Positions 48,075 through 60,447 of a stretch of DNA of 64,000 nt are shown piece after piece. The notes under the pieces were generated by a model. It had not been told where the DNA came from. It saw nothing but the letters and a program-made list of their open reading frames with translations, and did not search any database. Numbering within the stretch: position 1 is the first letter of the stretch; each line of letters starts with the position of its first letter. The DNA is taken from contig KB445802.1 in NCBI GenBank assembly GCA_000320605.2, positions 480,018 to 544,017 on the forward strand. The letters run 5' to 3'. A program made the position numbers and the translations under genes. Source of the DNA: Gelatoporia subvermispora B (Eukaryota; Basidiomycota; Agaricomycetes; Polyporales; Gelatoporiaceae).

Positions 48075-49542
48075 GTTGGATCGGGTGTCTTGAGGGAACG
48101 ATAGAGGACTGGCGACCCGGCCTACGATGCCTCTCAATCCCTCCGCTGCATACCCGATCCGGCACCGCCGCCAAAAAGCCTGCCCTTAACGAAACCCACG
48201 TGATCTGTGGCTGAAGCAACCTGCAGCCGCCAGCGCGCGCATCAATTCCTGTCTTTGCAACGATTCCATGATAACTTGCTCGCTGGCTTGCGGGCTTTCT
48301 TACGCTATTATTCTTTGCATTGTTCTTACGCGTTGTAAAGAGAGTAAATACAGCGGCAATAGGCACCAACCCCCTCGCCCTATCTTTCGGATCGCTGGCA
48401 TAGACCTGGAAAAACTACCTCGACCAAAGACTCCTCTTTTCGAACTGCTCCCTGGGTCATGTGGTTCTTGTCTCAACACACTAGATCAGACATCCTATCC
48501 GGCTGCACCACACCTAGGCTCCTTAATACTTAGACTCTGCTAGGATGGCGTATACATTGTCAGCTCTGGAGGGCGGCACGAAATTAAGGCTACGTAGTGG
48601 ATGCCGATCGTAGTCTCCCGTCTAGTCTATTCGTGCGTGTTGGGGTGCCTAAGTGTACACCATATTGTGGAACATCTTCGCAAAAGCGAGGAAACGTGTA
48701 TCCAGTATTCTGCTTTTCAAGATTGTCCTCCTTTCTTCGACCGTGGTTCCTGGACGGTGGAATGCTGGAGCGTCTACTGGTCGGATCTTTTCCTCGACCA
48801 CACCGGCGTCCTAGGCTCCATGTACAACAGCGCCACACGAGACATTCATTGAATTAAAGCCAGGTGGACTGCGACGTATGGAAAACACGTTGTATAGGTC
48901 TGCGATCAGTGGAGGCCGGCGGAAGTCTTCTGACATGTATCTAGGGTATATTCTTGTTGTATGTTTAGGGCAGCCTCAAGGCCGTCAGGTGAACCCTGAA
49001 AATAGCGAGCAATGCCACATCCGAGGAATTTGGAAGTGCTCTAGTGGTCCAAGCTACTCCGCATGGGAAGGGAGCACTGGATAACGCGTCCCGTTCATTG
49101 TGAAGGCCCCATCTCGCTGGTCGATCTCCAACGCGCCTCCAAAGATGCGTTTACATGATTGCTCTAGGGAACACAATGTGACGGACTGTTTTTTCTCAAA
49201 GAGAAGAATCGGCGCGATGGCGTAATATTGGTGGTCGTCTGGCTGGCTGAGGTTGACGTATTTGGTCAGATACTGGGACGCCCGGCGGTTCTGTCTGATG
49301 CCGGCACGGGATGCACGCTCAGAAGCTCGCCAGAATCTTCCATGCACTGTCAGACCATGCTCCATGCAACTGTCAGGCCCCAGCTGAGGCTATGTGTCTC
49401 GCACGTTTCGTGAGACTTGTACACACAAGCCGGTTCGGCAAAACATCCCACTTCTGACTGGTGAGCCTTTCGACCGACTCGTTATTTCTCTTACCCTGTC
49501 CTCCGCTACCCTGCAGATATCATTCAATCAACAACTTCCCGA
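48075..49542. other. Intergenic region with one weak candidate
   Basis: About 1.5 kb. The left end is the eS26 promoter. One minus-strand frame at 49054-49365 is listed separately. Small plus-strand frames at 48597-48857 are unsupported. Confidence 0.4.
49054..49365 (-). CDS. Hypothetical small protein, doubtful
   Basis: A 103-codon frame whose second half has balanced, protein-like composition (QYYAIAPILLFEKKQ, RIFGGALEIDQRDGAFTM). I found no motif, signal peptide or clear splice partner. It may be an exon of an unresolved gene, a remnant, or chance. Confidence 0.2.
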   Translation of the reverse strand: MEHGLTVHGRFWRASERASRAGIRQNRRASQYLTKYVNLSQPDDHQYYAIAPILLFEKKQSVTLCSLEQSCKRIFGGALEIDQRDGAFTMNGTRYPVLPSHAE

Positions 49543-52500
49543 ATGAAATTCGCTTCGTCGTTCGTTAGGCGGTTCCGGAAGGAGAGACGCGATGCGAGTG
49601 CTCAAGGAATGTCGACGGGTGCGGGTAAAGTGCAGCCTGTGCAGGGTGCTCAGACTCTGGCACATGCTCTCTCGTCTTCTCAAAAATCCGGCTACTCCTC
49701 TTCGTACACTAAGGGGACCACCAATATCGAACAACCGCCCACTGCGCTCGGATCATCGCACCAGACTGCGCAGGCGAGTCAAGTTCCCCCGCTGCCTTAC
49801 CTTCCAAATCCCGCAACCGAATTGCGGTCGATATTCCTGGACGCCATGGAGAAGTACAAACAGCGCACACAGACGGACTTGACCAATAATCCACTCATCG
49901 CTCAGCTTGAGCAATGCAAGACGGTTGATGACATTGCGGAGATCCTAGAAGAGCGGACCAGCGCGTTCGCTGACTTTCGGGAGGGAACCGCAGTGGCTCA
50001 ATTGATGCGGCGGCTCAAGCCAATGGTCAATGTCATATTCGCGCTCGGCCAGGCGGCTGACGCCGTGGGAGAGGGCGTTGGTATAGTAAGTTGGTAGCGT
50101 AGCTGAGCTTATCTGATGTAGACTAAAATATTCACACTTGAAGGTGTGGGCGCCAGGGAAGGCAATCATCGGTGCCATGGTTGTTTTACTCGGAGTACGA
50201 TTCCAATTGAGCGTTGCTACTGCCGATGCTCAAATACTCGTCCCAGGCGATTCGCAACGTCAGCAAAAGCTACGATGCTCTCATGGAGTTACTCGAATGT
50301 GTCTCGAACTTCCTCGCTCGTCTCGAGATTTATGCCGAAAATACCCTTTCTCCAGAAATGAAGGACATTATTGTAAAGGTGCTAGTCGAAGTGATCTCAA
50401 TCTTCGGGCTCGCAACTGAGCATATCCGAATGGGACGTTTCAGTGAGTATGCGTACCTATCTTGATTTGCGGCTCATTTCTCAATGTTTCCAGAGAAATA
50501 CGTGAAAACACTTTTGGGAAACACTGCTGTTGAAGACTCATTGAGAAAGCTAAATAGTCTCAGCTTAACCGAGGCTCAAATGACGGGAACCGAGAGCTTA
50601 AGACTCGTCTATCGTCTCGTCACAAGTCTGAATACACTGATGCAGAGTGAATCGATTCCTTATTTCCATTTCCCTCCACCCGTTCATGCTCAAGTACAGA
50701 TGGACAAATGTCGACTAGTGCGATCCGAAAAGACCTCGCCAAGCTGCGCGGTTCAATAAGTGCGTCATGACGCTACATCGTACCGTGTGTTTTGCTCACC
50801 CCTGAACAGGTGACGTTCAGGGTGACATTCATAGGATCCAACGTTAGTCTATTTTCCCGGATGTTCTATCCTCGCGACTAACATTGATATTTTGCAGACA
50901 TGAACATGGTCCGAGATTGTCGCGATTGGCTGTCACCACCAGATCCTTCGACGAATCATGTCAGCGCTTTAAATACCCATCATGAGGGTACAGCAGCCTG
51001 GTTCACCGAAGGCGAAATAATGGGAGGATGGAAGACGATGGGATCAGTGTTGTGGATTCGTGGAAAACGTAAGTGTTCCTTGTTGATGTATTTTGCCTAG
51101 TATATGGCCCTGAGACGCGCATTTCAAGCCGGTTCGGGGAAAACCGTGTTCTGGTAAGTGCACCCGCTGCCATGTAGAAGTGTGCTCTCATCATTGCATA
51201 GTTCTGCGATCATCGAGGACCTCAAACGCCATTGCCTTATTCAACCTAGCTCTGTGCTCGCTTACTTTTACTGCGATTTTCGAGATTAAACGAAACAGAA
51301 CGTCCGTGGAGTGCTCTCTCACCTACTCGTCCGCATCTCTGCAGAATCCCGTGACTGTACCGAAGTCCTGTTTGACCTCTACTCGAAGCATGGCAATGGG
51401 TCCCAAGGGCCTGGCGACGCTGATCTCAGGCAATGCCTTGAGAAGATGCTGAGGCTGGTCGCCGATCGCTTCGTATACATCATCATCGACGCTCTGGACG
51501 AATGTCCCAACTCTGGGGTACCATCCCCACGCAATAGGATGCTAGCGTTGATCAAGCATATCGTGGATCTTCGCCTTCCGAATGTGCGCATATGCCTGAC
51601 CAGCCGTCCTGAACCCGGTATCACGGCGGCGCTCGATCCCTTAAGACCCAAGTGCATTACCCTTGACGAGGAGAGTGGACAAAATCATGATATGAGTCAT
51701 TACGTACGGTCAATCGTGGACTCGGACGATGGCTTCATGCTATGGAGAGAAGGCGATAAGACGCTTGCGGTTGAAGAACTGTCCAGAAAAGGGAAGGGAA
51801 TGTGAGTATCCAATGATCAGGCAGATCAGCTGGCGGTACTTATGCAACTCGTTAGGTTTCGCTGGGTGTCCTGTCAGCTGGATACACTCCGCGGCTGTCT
51901 ACCATCTAGTGTTCGAGATGCTCTGCAGGACCTACCGGAAACCCTTGACGAGACATACCAGCGCATTCTGAAGGGTCTCAATAGACGTGACTGGAAATAT
52001 GCCCATCGGATTCTCCAATGCCTGACAGTGTGCACCCGCCCGCTTTACATCATGGAACTTGCCGACATTCTCGCCGTGGATGTCGACTCTGGCAATGTCC
52101 CGCAGCTCGTTGCGACATCCCGCCCTTCGAATCCGGGACCGGCTGTCCTCTCACTGTGCTCCACGTTGGTCGTCATCCATCCCAGCACGACTGCAGTGCA
52201 ATTTGCCCATTTCTCCGTACAGGAATATCTCCTTTCCGAGCGCCTTGCGTGCGAACTCGACCTCTCGCTCAGACAATTTCACATTGTCGAAAGGCATGCG
52301 CACGCCACCATCGCAAAGGCCTGCCTCGGAGTTTTACTTCATTTGTGCGCAGGTGACAAGAGCTCTGCTCAATACACCTTCTTCGAGTCTCCTCTGGCGA
52401 GATATTCTGCGCTGTATTGGGTCGATCACGCGAACTTCGAGGGTGTCTCCACAATCATCCAAGAGGCCATGATGCAGTTCTTCCAACCCGGAACCCCCTT

Positions 52501-53827
52501 CATCGCGCTTTGGCGCCAGCTCCATGATGTGGATGTTAGCTTAGATCGGCTGCAGAAAGCACTGCCAACTGCAGGAGGCGCATTGTACTATGCTTCACTA
52601 TGTGGCTTCAGAAACATAGTAGAGCACATCTTGGCCCGCTGGCACTCAATTGGTGTTCTTAATGACGAGGGTGGAGCGTGTGGAAATGCGATGGGTGCCG
52701 CATGCTACAAAGGGCATTTCGAGATCGTCCGTCTGCTCATTAAGCACGGCGCAGACGTCAATGGTCCAGCTGGCGAGTTTGGAAGCGCTCTCGGTGCCGC
52801 ATGTCATCAAGGACACTTCGAGGTCGCCCGTCTGCTCATTGAATGCGGTGCGAATGTCGACGCTCCGGCCGGAAAGTACGGAACGGCGCTGGGTGCAGCA
52901 TCCCATGAAGAACGCGCCGAAGTAGACGAACGCCACGTCAAGATTGCCCGTCTACTCATTGAACACGGTGCGGACGTGAACGCCCCGGCTGGCAAGTACG
53001 GGACGGCGCTAGGAGCAGCAGCATACTGGGGTTATGTCAACTTTGCCACCCTCCTTATCGAACATGGCGTGGATATCAACGCCCGCGCTGGCGAGTACGG
53101 GACAGCTTTGGGAGCAGCGTCGTGTAGAGGACGTACCCAGATCGCACGTTTACTGATCAACCACGGCGCGGATGTCAATGGCCCTGCCGGCAAGTATGGG
53201 ACAGCGCTGGGAGCGGCGGCGTACTGGGGCTACGTTGACATCGCCAGGCTACTCATTGAGCATAGGGCGAACGTCAACGCCCCTGCAGGCGAATACGGTA
53301 CTGCATTGTGTGTTGCAGCGTACGAGGGACAAGACGAGATTAGCCGCCTACTCCTCGAGCACGGTGCAGATGTCAACGCACAATGTGGAACATACGGGAC
53401 GGCCCTAGGTGCGGCGACATACGCAGGAAGTGTCGGGATTGCGAGTCTGCTCATTGAGCACGGGGCCGATGTCAATGCTCCAATCGGTACATATGGAACC
53501 GCCCTCGCTGCAGCGTCGTCCATGGGAAGAGTCAAGATTGTCAACATGCTCATTGAGCACGGGGTGGATGTTAATGCCGCCTCTGGCGAGTACGGCACGG
53601 CATTGTGCGTGGCATCGTACGGCGGTCAAATTGAAGTGGTCCGCCTACTCCTCGGACATGGCGCAGATGTCAATGCACAAGGTGGAAAGTACGGCACCGC
53701 TCTTGCGGCGACGGAGAGGCAGGACATGCCCGAGTGGGTCAATATCGATGAAGACGTGTTTGTCAGGGAAAGGCGAGAAGTTGCTACTCTCTTACGCGAC
53801 CATGGCGCCCGGTCGGAATACGGTTAG
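49543..53827 (+). CDS. NACHT-ankyrin NLR (fungal STAND protein) with an in-frame stop
   Basis: NOD-like receptor. Fungal members are thought to mediate recognition of non-self and programmed cell death. Exons: 49543-50085, 50144-50194, 50247-50442, 50494-50646, 50700-50759, 50810-50842, 50898-51068, 51129-51153, 51202-51801 and 51856-53827 (1267 codons). The N-terminal region (about residues 95-290) resembles the Goodbye-type helical domain of fungal STAND proteins. The NACHT domain has Walker A (GKPGSGKTVF, split by introns) and Walker B (VYIIIDALDEC), then CLTSRPEPG. A linker ending AVQFAHFSVQEYLL precedes 10-11 ankyrin repeats with the YGTALGAA consensus. One in-frame TAA (51287-51289) follows CDFRD in the NACHT domain; coding homology resumes immediately after it. 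The gene may therefore be a recent pseudogene, or the stop a polymorphism or sequence error. Confidence 0.85.
52660..53820 (+). repeat. Ankyrin repeat array, 99-nt units
   Basis: Ten to eleven tandem units of 33 codons, one carrying a 7-codon insertion (HEERAEVDERHVK region). Units share YGTALGAA, LLIEHGADVN and a PAG turn. The units at about 53.0 and 53.2 kb both carry KYGTALGAAAYWGYV. Synonymous positions differ between them, so they are similar but not identical. Confidence 0.85.
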
Positions 53828-54717
53828 GTGGTGCCTTGGTGTAAAACCTCCAGTGATACGAGGTCACATTCTACACATTCATGCTCGTCTATCCGTGTGG
53901 TGAAATTTCGCCTGTTCTGTCATGCATGTATCACAATACTTACATAAATCGAAGTTCGACACATTTGCGTTCTCTGTCAACAGTGACAGAAAGGACAAAT
54001 GGAGTGACAGAGTTGTTTCGGTCTTGGGTCTTGCAGGGTCGGTCAAATGACATATCACCCAGTTCTCCCCATTTTGGCGGCAACATGAGGACGGCTGACA
54101 GCGTAATGAATTCCAAACCTAGTAATTAGGGCGCGTGAGAAGAGGGGGCCATTATGTTCTCTATCCAAGAGTCATATTGCGGTAGGAAGTAGCACGTACG
54201 GTTCCGGCGTAAGTGCTATAAACGATACGTCGGTGGATCACAAGGCGAGTCAGTGGAGGATTATACACGGCGTTATGTTGCTTGCTCGTAGAAAATGTCT
54301 GTAGCCCTGGAGGTCGGTAAAATCGATATCGAAATACTGAGTACTGTAAAACGCAATGATATTTCTCGCGTGATATAGGTGAAAAGAATCCTGGGTGCAG
54401 AGACGAGAACTTCTTCCGTAAGTTGCGCGCTGTGAGATGTAGACCCACACATCGCAGTCCGTAGCAGGCCTCAGACGCTAGTGACTCTGAAAAGCGCCCA
54501 TGGCCGAGGCAACGCGTAGGCCTGAGCGCTATCATAGTGCTTACCGTGAGGTTGGTAGTGCTGTCCGTCTGTCAGCAACCCCTGCTTCCAGCACGTCCTG
54601 ACCGTCGGTTTAATGCATCTGAGAACGCATATAAGCAGCGATGGGATACAATTGCAGCAGAGACATCGCGGTTTCCCTCTACATTTGAAGCAGCCCAGTT
54701 GAATACTCTCGTTCGCA
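53828..54717. other. Intergenic region, AAD promoter side
   Basis: About 0.9 kb between the NLR stop and the next AAD start. A minus-strand frame at 54161-54535 has no support. The right end contains a TATA-like element. Confidence 0.4.
54630..54635 (+). promoter_or_regulatory. TATA-like box of the AAD gene at 55 kb
   Basis: TATAAG about 88 bp upstream of the ATG, comparable in spacing with the TATA boxes of the other AAD genes. Confidence 0.5.
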
Positions 54718-56243
54718 ATGTCGATCACAGCAGACACGACTGGCAACTCGCCCGCTAACACCTCCACAGCGTTCTTTGCTGGAGCCCCAGAGCTTACGAC
54801 TAAGCTGGGCAGGCATCGCCAGCTATGCACTCTTGCAGGCGTACACGTCTCGCCGATCTGTCTCGGCGGGATGAACATTGGAGACAAGTGGTCAAGCATA
54901 GGTCTTGGTACGATGGACAAGGAGTCGAGCTTCAAACTTCTTGACGCGTTTTACGAGGCGGGCGGGAACTTCATTGACACCGCAGTCAACTACCAGGACG
55001 GGACGTCTGAGCAGTTCATTGGCGAATGGATGGAAGCGCGCGGGAACCGCGAGCAGATCTTCATCGCAACTAAAGTGAGCTGGGCAGTCCTACTCATGTA
55101 GGTCTTACCACTGATAATTGTTTTGAAGTATGCTTCCCAGTGGAAGCGGCGAGCGCCAATACCACAGAAGTCTCAGTTCGCGGGCAGTAACCTCAAGAAC
55201 CTGCGCGTCTCGGTTGACGCGTCGCTCAAGAACCTGCGAACGGAGTACATTGATCTGCTCTACGTGCACTGGGTAGATAATAACCAATCAGTGTGAGCGT
55301 AATTCCATGCTAATTATCGGGACAGTGGGACTTCGACACGAGCGTGGAAGAAGTGATGGATGGCTTGAACGACCTCGTCCATCAAGGCAAGGTCTTGTAC
55401 CTCGTACGATTACACAATTGTAGCGTGCATCAAGAGCTCAGCTAACCTAGATCTCGTGTAGGGAATTTCAGATACACCTGCATGGATCGTCTCTATGGCC
55501 AACCAGTACGCTCGAGACCACGGCAAGAGACCGTTCTCGGTGTACCAGGGCGCATGGAATGTTATGCAACGCGACTTTGAGCGCGAGATAATCCCAATGT
55601 GCCGCATGCAGGGTACGTGTCTTGACTACGGAAGTCTGGCTTTTTTCAGTGACAATGTATCCGCAGGTATGGCAATTGCGCCGTGGAACGTCCTCGCAGC
55701 TGGCAAGATCCGGTCGGATGAAGAAGAGGAGAAACGCCGCGTAACTGGGGAGAAGGGCCGTATGATATTTGGCCCTGACTGGGAACGCACTCCGGAAGAA
55801 AAGAAAGTTTGTCGGGCCCTTGAGGAGGTTGCGAAGCAAGTAGGCGCGAAGCATATCACCTCAGGTGAACTTAATACGTTCTATATTTCACCAATTGCTG
55901 ACGTCGATTTGCAGTGGCCATCGCGTATGTCATGCAGAAGACGCCCTATGTCTTCCCGATCATCGGTGGACGCAAAGTGGAGCACCTCATGGCAAACATC
56001 GAGGCGCTGGACATCTCGCTGTCGGAGGAGCAGATCAAGTACCTCGAGAGCGTGCAGCCATTCGATCTTGGGTTCCCGACCGCATTTATTGTGAGTGAAC
56101 CGCGTCAGGTATCCTTGGTAAGTACACACACTCATGACGTGTTGCAGGGCGGTACGTCACGTTACGGACCGTGGGCTCAAGCCGCGTTCTATCATGTCGA
56201 TCGATGGCCCATTGCACAGCCGATCCGACCAATCAGAAACTGA
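54718..56243 (+). CDS. Aryl-alcohol dehydrogenase (aldo-keto reductase), divergent paralog
   Basis: Third AAD gene, 399 residues. Exons: 54718-55074, 55129-55272, 55326-55403, 55462-55612, 55667-55864, 55915-56090 and 56148-56243. Internal exon lengths of 78, 151, 198 and 176 nt equal those of the 27 and 61 kb genes. The first, second and last exons differ (357, 144 and 96 nt). The catalytic tetrad is present: Asp and Tyr in NFIDTAVNYQ, Lys in FIATK, His in LYVHW. The protein is clearly more distant (QWKRRAPIPQKSQFAGSN in place of [14 protein letters not shown]) and ends YHVDRWPIAQPIRPIRN, closer in style to the partial gene at the left edge. It is likely an aryl aldehyde reductase with a different substrate preference; this is inferred. 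Confidence 0.94.
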
Positions 56244-56590
56244 TCCTCTCTTTCGCTGTACCGTCGTCCTACTTAGTATTCATGCCTGCTCGATCGTATG
56301 TTCTATGCGACACCTTGGGACTGCCTATGAGAATTTAGGGTCCCTCGAAACTGCATAGCATTCAGGCCATTTGTTTTCGCATCTTTAAACAGAATCTAAT
56401 ATAAAAGGTATTTGAGTTCCCGTCAAAGCGTCAAAGCCCGCACCAGCAGCGTAGATCTCCGATCCCCATCCTCAATTACTTGTGAACATCCAAAATCCCT
56501 ATCCGACGAATATCCCAAAGTCATGGGTCAGTCTTGTGGTATGCTTCGGAGATCAAGAACTTACAGAATCCAGGGAGTGAGATGAGATGA
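56244..56590. other. 3' intergenic region between convergent genes
   Basis: About 0.35 kb between the AAD and membrane-protein stops, with an AT-rich TATAAAAGG stretch near 56400 on the plus strand. No gene was seen. Confidence 0.4.
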
Positions 56591-57402
56591 TTAGTCTGCG
56601 GAATATACTGGGGGAATGTCCAAGACTTGAGCAGTTGGAAGATGAAGACCGAAATCGTCGTGTACCCGTATGGTCATAGGCATAGGCAAATCCTCCTCAA
56701 TATTCGGGAAAGACGTCGACAGAATATTGTGACGAGTGTTGCCAGAGATGAAGGTAAGGGAATTTGAATAATCCGGAATGCTTGTTCTTGGGCTTGTCGA
56801 GGAGTAAATGACGCTTACGTCCTGCGACAAGTGTCCTGTCCGACGCGACGAGATGATAGATACAGGACAGGAAACAGCGGTCGATTCGGCTGGTTCCGGT
56901 GGGACGGGTGCATTCTCACTGCGTTTGTCGAACCCTATACGCCATGCATTAATCCTTGGAGCTTTGAGTCAAAATTTTGCTTACTTTCGACTCCGAGCCG
57001 ACCGTTCTCGCGAACCCGCCTTCTCCGTAGGCACCACATAACGCATGCAATTAACATGACCATGCCTACGAGAGAGCCAACCGTGCCACCAACGATGGAT
57101 TTGACTGGAACGACGTGCCTACGTGAGCCTGTGGTTTCCGAAGCTACTGTCGATACTGCCGTAGTGACCGAAAGTCGAAAATTCGGGGTCGATTCTGAAA
57201 TGGCAATCAGCGCCGAGGATACCGTCTCAATTTCCGCAGTGATGGTGACTGGAGTCGCGCCGTTCAAAGGACTCGACAATTGAAGAGGTGTAGCGGAGGA
57301 GGCAGAGTCAACAGTGTCGCTGTTCGTGCTGAAGCTGGACATGACGGCCGGTGAGATCGACACAGTACTGGGCTGTGACGAGGATTCCACCTTCATCATC
57401 AT
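56591..57402 (-). CDS. Single-pass membrane protein with Ser/Thr-rich ectodomain, 5' end uncertain
   Basis: Exons 57402-56985 and 56934-56591 (50-nt intron) give 253 residues from the first available ATG. The N-terminal part is Ser/Thr-rich and probably glycosylated. One transmembrane helix at about residues 108-128 (IVGGTVGSLVGMVMLIACVM) is followed directly by an arginine stop-transfer cluster (RRRRVRENGR). The cytoplasmic tail of about 115 residues is Pro- and Ser-rich. This is the layout of Mid2/WSC-type and related fungal membrane proteins. No signal peptide or folded extracellular domain was found upstream of 57402, so a 5' exon is missing from this model or the gene is truncated. The intron acceptor was chosen because it joins VE to RFDKRSENAPVPPEP in phase. 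Confidence 0.55.
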
Positions 57403-60400
57403 TGATTTTGCGCATTGCTGCGGTCATCCAGGAGACGTTGATTGGTCACAAGCCCTCATCGGATTCCTTGTGACCGCGTAGATTACGAAAATGACATAGA
57501 AGGCTAGAACCCGAAGTCATGCGACTCGAGTCTTCTGTAACTGACGCGCTATCAGGCCAAGCCGGGTGTACAAATGCAGAGCACTGTTATTCTGCGATTG
57601 GCTAAGATTGTGCTCTCGTGTAATCCGACCCCCGGATTGCCAACGAGGAAGGCCAAGATTGTCGGCAATCACGGTAGAGGTCTCGAGTTCATGAACCCGC
57701 ATGCCCTAATGAGCCTCAAATGTAAACTCGCTAGCAGCCTGCAGCCTACTTGTAGACGGATGTATCTTCAGACAAGGCTCACTTACTTTGCTTCAGCGCA
57801 AGCCACGAGGGCAGACCCGGAGAGAACTGGTTTTCTGCAGTGTTGAGAATATTGGTGTGTGATTCGCACCGTTCAAGACGCGGCCCTCAATATAAGCTCC
57901 CACGGGGCTCATTCTCTTCGTTGATGCCAACAAAACCCGGACAGCAGGTAAGACTGACCCATACCATCTATCGAATTAAAGTATCAGTTCAATGCTTTAT
58001 ACACCTGCCACAAGTGTTCGCGCGCTCCACTGAGAAGTAAACACTGGTCTTGCGAAAGTCTCTGTATAGCCGTGCACTCTGTCATGAGTGCACGGCCACT
58101 CAAGACAGTTTGTTAGTCTGGAGTGTTTAGAATAGCTCCAGCATTCGAAGATGTATAGTTGGTAGATCGAAGGCAAGCTTCATGACATCGGTCACAACTC
58201 AGCTGGTGCTAGCGAGAGAAGTTCCCATCCAGACGAGAAGCGAGTGATGAGAATGGTATAGCTTCTCACACGTGTTGATGCCAATATGGCCAAATGTACT
58301 GCATATAGGATATTCTCTCCCGTGCCCTGTTCCAGACCTGTCGCTCTTTTATGCATTTACATCCTTATGTTCGGATTCGGAGAATATCGAGCCTGTTTGA
58401 TTCTGCCGGTATAGTCTAGTAAGTACTGGGTATGCGTTACAATCGACACGAGCAACATCGCACTCCTCATCTGTGACACCTATACTGTGGATGACGGAGC
58501 CGTATGTCTGAGGGATTTCGAGTATTGCCTGTCACACGGAATTTATATAGTCAGCAAATCAGTCAAATGTCCAGCCCAGAACTCAGAGGAACCAGTTCGT
58601 TCGCAGTTCCCTCATCAGTCGGAATATGATAAGAGCAACTTCAAGCGTTGGTCCTTAAAAAGACATATGCCAAAGTTGCTGTCGACCCGCATAGCTGCGG
58701 GAAATAGGTAGTTTCTCGTCAAGGCCCAGGAAAAAAGATGACACTGCTGGTACATCACTGGCACTGTGACGAGGTGGAGGCAAATGCACGATTTATTCCT
58801 CTCCTTGTTGAGTGTGTCTAACGGCTCCGATTATTATTCTGTGACATACGACCCGTGCGATGCAGCAAGACTAGAGATTCAGGACGAAAATTCATGACTG
58901 ACTCGGGCAGTCTTGGGTCAATGCGTTCAGTGCTGCAATCATGTCGGTTAGAGGTTGCCCAATGTCATTTAAGCTCCTCGGTTGAGTCGTAAACTCGAAG
59001 CGCTGCTCATTACTTCGAGTCCAATCCATGTGGCCCCAATTTCTACTACGTAAACACCAATTTACCACCATTGATTGCATGATCATTTTCGCCACCATCA
59101 CTGTGTTTCGGCATGGTCATTACGCTAGGTAGTTCAAACGAGATTGTCCGCTATTGTAGAAATAGAGCGCGAATCGCATCCGGGGTAAGGGTGAGACTTG
59201 GTCCGGGGTTTGCATTGGTCCTATGGGTACGCTGATGGAGAGTGTCCTTGTGAATTTCCACAACTTTCGGCTCAGTCCGGTGTATACTTTGCTTAGCAAA
59301 AGAGTTGCAATTGACGCAGTGGCGGCTCTGTATGAGTGTAAATCCAAATTGTCATTAGGTCGTGCGCAGTGGCCAAAGTCATCGAATTGGATGGCGGCGT
59401 ACAGCCTTTGATCCGGAATTTTCTCGAGGTCCAGAGGCTGATGTTTGCTTGGCAGTTCGCTCTTCTCATCTTATGCAAAGTGGAGATCACATGCGGACCT
59501 GCGGTCACGGTTGAACGAATGTCACTGGATTCCATCGGTCAATCTACCTCTTGGCAGAGCAGGGAAGGCACGGAAAGAGATTCAGAACGTCGAAGCAGAT
59601 GTAATAATATTGATAACTTAGGCCAGAGACAAGCTCAGGTTGTGCTTGGTGTTCAAGTAGTACGGAGTTCGGACATCCCATGGAAGTATGATCGCCTTCA
59701 CAATACGTTGAACCTCCAGAGAGGGTCTGTACGTGGACCTCAGACTGCTGCTGGGTCTTGCGCACACAACTTGAAGGCTCACGGGCAGTGCTGGGTAAGG
59801 CAAGGATCTATCCTCGCTCGCGGAGCCGCTGCTCGATCGGATCTAGCGTTACGATTGTTATTCCTGCTTCACTGCAGTATGAATATGACGGAGATTAGTA
59901 TAGGCAACTCAAAAATGGAAGTATGGAAGTTTGACTCGATTTGTCCGATAGAACTTCTGCAAATTCAATCTGAAAATGGGTTCGGCACACAGGTCAGGCG
60001 CTCGGCAATCGCGCCCCATGTTCTCTCTTGGTCCTGACCGGTCGATTTCAAGCTAAGTTTGGGGACGATTCCCCAAGCTGCAGAAAAAGCTCTGATGCGA
60101 GCGAACGCAAGTGCAATGTTAAATCAAACTTCCCGGTGATCGAACTCACCACGTTATGTGCTCCTTGCTGTGCGCGTGCATGGATAAGAAGGCAGGCAGT
60201 ACGCAATAAATCACAATACTCTTCGGAGAGATCTGAGACCGACTTCGAAGAGTGAGAGTCGTCAGCGGTACTAAAGCTGGAACAATGATCACCGACGCGT
60301 CAACTCGTGATGCAGTAGTTCTATCCCCGAGGTTCAGAATTCACCCTTGCTGAAGGCAATGGAACTGAGCCATATCAGGCATGCTATTCAGGAAGCAGGG

Positions 60401-60447
60401 CAAGTAGACAGATAGATGCGAGACATCCAGCCATGGACATCTAATCT
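57403..60447. other. Gene-poor 3 kb stretch
   Basis: Open frames exist on both strands (the largest is 59369-60037 +) but none has a recognisable domain, and competing frames overlap. On the minus strand, frames at 58892-59101 and 59120-59347 have partly protein-like composition. They could be remnants of a spliced gene, which I could not reconstruct. Confidence 0.35.

Noticed and set aside
59369..60037. 222-codon open frame (+)
   Set aside because: No recognisable domain and composition like random translation; overlapped by several minus-strand frames of similar quality.
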